Shown here in pieces: positions 6,884 to 8,375 of a stretch of 8,375 bases of DNA. The DNA is from an uncultured Ilumatobacter sp. (GTDB taxonomy: Bacteria > Actinomycetota > Acidimicrobiia > Acidimicrobiales > Ilumatobacteraceae): positions 1-8,375 of the forward strand of contig CALICC010000244.1 of the NCBI GenBank assembly GCA_938049325.1, given 5' to 3'. Position numbers and translations under genes: made by a program. The first letter of the stretch is position 1. Every line of letters starts with the position of its first letter. The notes under the pieces are model-generated. The model ran no database searches and was not told the DNA's origin. It was given only the letters and a program-made list of their open reading frames with translations.

Positions 6884-7837
6884 TTAGCGGTTGCGGAGCC
6901 GCTTGCTCAACTCGTTGAGGCGCTTCTTCTCGGCGCCCGACAGCGAGTCCATGCCGTCGGCGCCGATCTTGTCGAGGAGGCCGTCGAGCTCGGCCTGATC
7001 GGCCGGTGACGCTGCGGGAGGTGCCGATGATGGTGGGGGAGCCGTGGCACTGGTTTCTTTGCGCCACGGACCGTCGACGACGCGTTGTCCTGCATCGCCG
7101 CGCTTGTTTCGTTTCGACTTCGGTGGCTTCGACCGGCGAGCGTTGCGGGTGCCGCCCGAACCGGTGGCTCCCAGCGGGATGTGCGGAATCGGCCATCCGG
7201 TTGCGGCCCCGAGAGATCGGCCCACGAGCAGTGCGGTGGCAATGGCGGTGAACAGGAAGATGATCTTTCCGAGCGCACGGTTGCCGGTGTAGGACAGCAC
7301 GTCGAGCAGCGTGAAGATGCCGGCGAACGCCCAGATCGGGATGATGTCGAAGAATCGGACTCGGGGATAGGTGGCGGCGTACAACCAGATGCCGCACAAG
7401 AAGAGCGTGCCGATGCCGAACTCGAGGTCGCGCAGGCGCAGCACGGTGAACGCGGTGTCGGGGATGATGAGGCTCAACACGGTGAGCAGCAGTGCCGGAA
7501 CGAGCGTGACGGCAACGACCCAGCTCAGGAATTTGTTACGGCCGAGGAGGCCTTCGAGGTTCTGGCCGAACGACCAGAAGAAGACGATGCTGATGAGCGC
7601 AAACACATTGGGCGGGGTGACGAGTGGCCATGTGACGAGGCGCCAGATCTCGAAGCTCGTGACGGCATCGGGAATGAACGTGAGTGAGAAGAACCAACCA
7701 GGGTTCAACGCATAGAGGAACATCGTGCCGACCGCGAGCGCGCAGATCACGTCGACCGTGGTGGCGTCGAAACGGCTCACACGGAACCAGCCGTCGTTCT
7801 GACGGCGATGGAAAAGACTGCTGAAGAACTGCGACAT
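6884..7837 (-). CDS. Rhomboid-like membrane protein, probably catalytically inactive
   Basis: A 317-residue protein with six predicted helices (about 26-44, 77-93, 103-125, 138-157, 163-183, 188-208), the basic rhomboid core. Family features are EIWRLVTWP (63-71, the conserved WR of loop 1) and FFWSFGQNLEGLLGRNKFL (86-104, matching the family pattern after helix 2). The active-site GxSG in helix 4 is replaced by FGIGTLF (140-146), so the Ser aligns with Ile142, and no His is present in helix 6 (NRALGKIIFLFTAIATALL). The His usual in helix 2 is also absent. This suggests a pseudoprotease that binds or chaperones membrane proteins rather than cutting them. After helix 6 comes a basic, Pro/Ala-rich cytoplasmic tail, then a conserved-looking end, LDGLLDKIGADGMDSLSG (284-301) and EKKRLNELSKRL, a short helical module I recall at the C-terminus of other bacterial rhomboids. 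The ATG at 7837 is chosen because the frame upstream runs antisense through uvrC and a -10 candidate lies 9 nt before this ATG. Confidence 0.85.
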   Translation of the reverse strand: MSQFFSSLFHRRQNDGWFRVSRFDATTVDVICALAVGTMFLYALNPGWFFSLTFIPDAVTSFEIWRLVTWPLVTPPNVFALISIVFFWSFGQNLEGLLGRNKFLSWVVAVTLVPALLLTVLSLIIPDTAFTVLRLRDLEFGIGTLFLCGIWLYAATYPRVRFFDIIPIWAFAGIFTLLDVLSYTGNRALGKIIFLFTAIATALLVGRSLGAATGWPIPHIPLGATGSGGTRNARRSKPPKSKRNKRGDAGQRVVDGPWRKETSATAPPPSSAPPAASPADQAELDGLLDKIGADGMDSLSGAEKKRLNELSKRLRNR

Positions 7838-7846
7838 CAGCTGTCC

Positions 7847-7852
7847 ACGGTA
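7847..7852 (-). promoter_or_regulatory. Candidate -10 element for the rhomboid-like gene
   Basis: On the minus strand this is TACCGT (TANNNT), ending 9 nt before the ATG at 7837, the same spacing as for uvrA. It lies 12 bp from the oppositely oriented uvrC -10 candidate, so the two promoters would overlap and polymerases would compete. A GGACAG stretch just before the ATG is at best a poor ribosome site. Confidence 0.35.
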
Positions 7853-7864
7853 CCTGCCCGTCCG

Positions 7865-7870
7865 TATCCT
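7865..7870 (+). promoter_or_regulatory. Candidate -10 element for uvrC
   Basis: TATCCT (TANNNT) ends 9 nt before the uvrC ATG at 7880, matching the uvrA arrangement. No Shine-Dalgarno sequence is seen between it and the ATG (GAGCATGTC). No LexA-type GAAC-N4-GTTC site is present in the 42-bp divergent gap, so SOS control like that at uvrA is not apparent here. Confidence 0.5.
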
Positions 7871-7879
7871 GAGCATGTC

Positions 7880-8375
7880 ATGGTCACGCGTCCGCCAGCC
7901 GGAACCATTCCCGACGAGCCGGGTTCGTATCAGTTCAAGGATCGGCACGGCCGCGTCATCTACGTCGGCAAGGCGTCGAGCCTGCGTCAGCGACTGTCGA
8001 ACTACTTCCAGAATCCGCGCAACATGCATCCGCGCACCGCGCAGATGGTGGAGACGGCCGAATCGGTCGAATGGACGATCGTCCGCAACGAAGTCGAAGC
8101 GCTGATGCTCGAGTACTCCCTGATCAAGGAGCACGACCCGCGTTTCAACGTCCGATTGCGTGACGACAAGAGCTACCCGTTTCTGGCGGTCACCAACGGC
8201 GACGTGTGGCCTCGAGCGGTCGTCATGCGCGGCACGAAGAAGAAGGGCACGCGCTACTTCGGGCCCTATGCCCATGCCTACGCGATTCGCGACACGCTCG
8301 ATCTGCTGCTGCGCAGTTTCCCGATCCGCACGTGCAGTCAGAACAAGTTCAACGAGCACGAGCGCCTCGGTCGGC
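7880..8375 (+). CDS. uvrC: UvrC, excinuclease ABC subunit C, N-terminal part cut by window edge
   Basis: 165 codons are visible before the right edge; the family is usually about 600-650 residues. UvrC is the nuclease that makes both cuts around a lesion in UvrB-DNA complexes. The visible part is the GIY-YIG domain, which makes the 3' incision: PGSYQFKD (14-21, GIY as GSY), VIYVGKA (26-32, YIG as YVG), SLRQRLSNYF (34-43, with catalytic-type Arg36), and NEVEALMLEYSLIKEHDPRF (70-89, with Glu78 the likely metal ligand), then NVRLRDDKSYPF (90-101). It continues with YFGPYAHAYAIRDTLDLL and the RTCS segment typical of the family. The UVR domain, RNase H-like domain and HhH motifs would lie beyond the edge. 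ATG 7880 puts the domain 13 residues from the start, as normal; ATG 7875 is in another frame that soon ends. It is divergent from the rhomboid-like gene across 42 bp. Confidence 0.97.
   Translation, partial: MVTRPPAGTIPDEPGSYQFKDRHGRVIYVGKASSLRQRLSNYFQNPRNMHPRTAQMVETAESVEWTIVRNEVEALMLEYSLIKEHDPRFNVRLRDDKSYPFLAVTNGDVWPRAVVMRGTKKKGTRYFGPYAHAYAIRDTLDLLLRSFPIRTCSQNKFNEHERLGR

Noticed and set aside
7772..7800. GAAC...GTTC pair as a possible LexA box near uvrC
   Set aside because: The arms are 8 bp apart rather than 4 (GAACCAGCCGTCGTTC) and lie within the rhomboid-like coding region.
7875..8105. 76-codon frame starting at the ATG at 7875
   Set aside because: It is out of frame with UvrC, overlaps it fully, and encodes a Ser/Arg-rich sequence without motifs.
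7838..8359. Upstream extension of the rhomboid-like frame to a start near 8359
   Set aside because: The extension is antisense to clearly conserved UvrC coding sequence; the membrane protein proper starts MSQFF at 7837 with a -10 element just upstream.

Overview
The window is GC-rich, tightly packed bacterial chromosome. An actinobacterium is the best fit: it has a Gram-positive/actinobacterial LexA box (GAAC-N4-GTTC), several TANNNT -10 elements placed 7-9 nt before start codons (the leaderless or near-leaderless arrangement common in Actinobacteria), GTG starts, and actinobacterial-style UvrA, FHA and rhomboid-like proteins. A member of the Acidimicrobiia is possible, but that is a guess from overall protein style. 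No phage, IS, CRISPR, rRNA or tRNA feature was seen.

Layout: (1) 1-1007, minus strand: 5' part of an FHA-domain protein gene whose 3' end lies beyond the left edge. (2) 1008-1067: a 60-bp divergent control region with a perfect LexA core box and a -10 element for uvrA. (3) 1068-3998, plus: complete uvrA. (4) 3995-5359, minus: an ATP-grasp ligase gene convergent with uvrA; the two stop codons overlap inside AGCTAGCT. (5) 5360-5579: a 220-bp intergenic region with four exact-period 33-bp tandem repeats, each carrying a 17-bp inverted repeat, directly before (6) 5580-6839, plus: an MFS transporter. (7) 6840-6883: a 44-bp convergent gap with a decayed copy of the repeat. (8) 6884-7837, minus: a six-helix rhomboid-like protein that appears to lack the catalytic Ser and His. 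(9) 7838-7879: a 42-bp divergent gap with two back-to-back -10 candidates. (10) 7880-8375, plus: the N-terminal third or so of uvrC, cut by the right edge.

Functionally, uvrA and uvrC supply two of the three parts of the UvrABC nucleotide excision repair nuclease. Only uvrA has a visible SOS operator. The FHA protein shares that control region and so may be damage-responsive or simply a divergent neighbour. The ATP-grasp enzyme, MFS transporter and inactive rhomboid have no obvious role in repair. The least explained element is the 4 x 33-bp palindrome array before the transporter gene, which could be a multi-site operator or a repetitive element.
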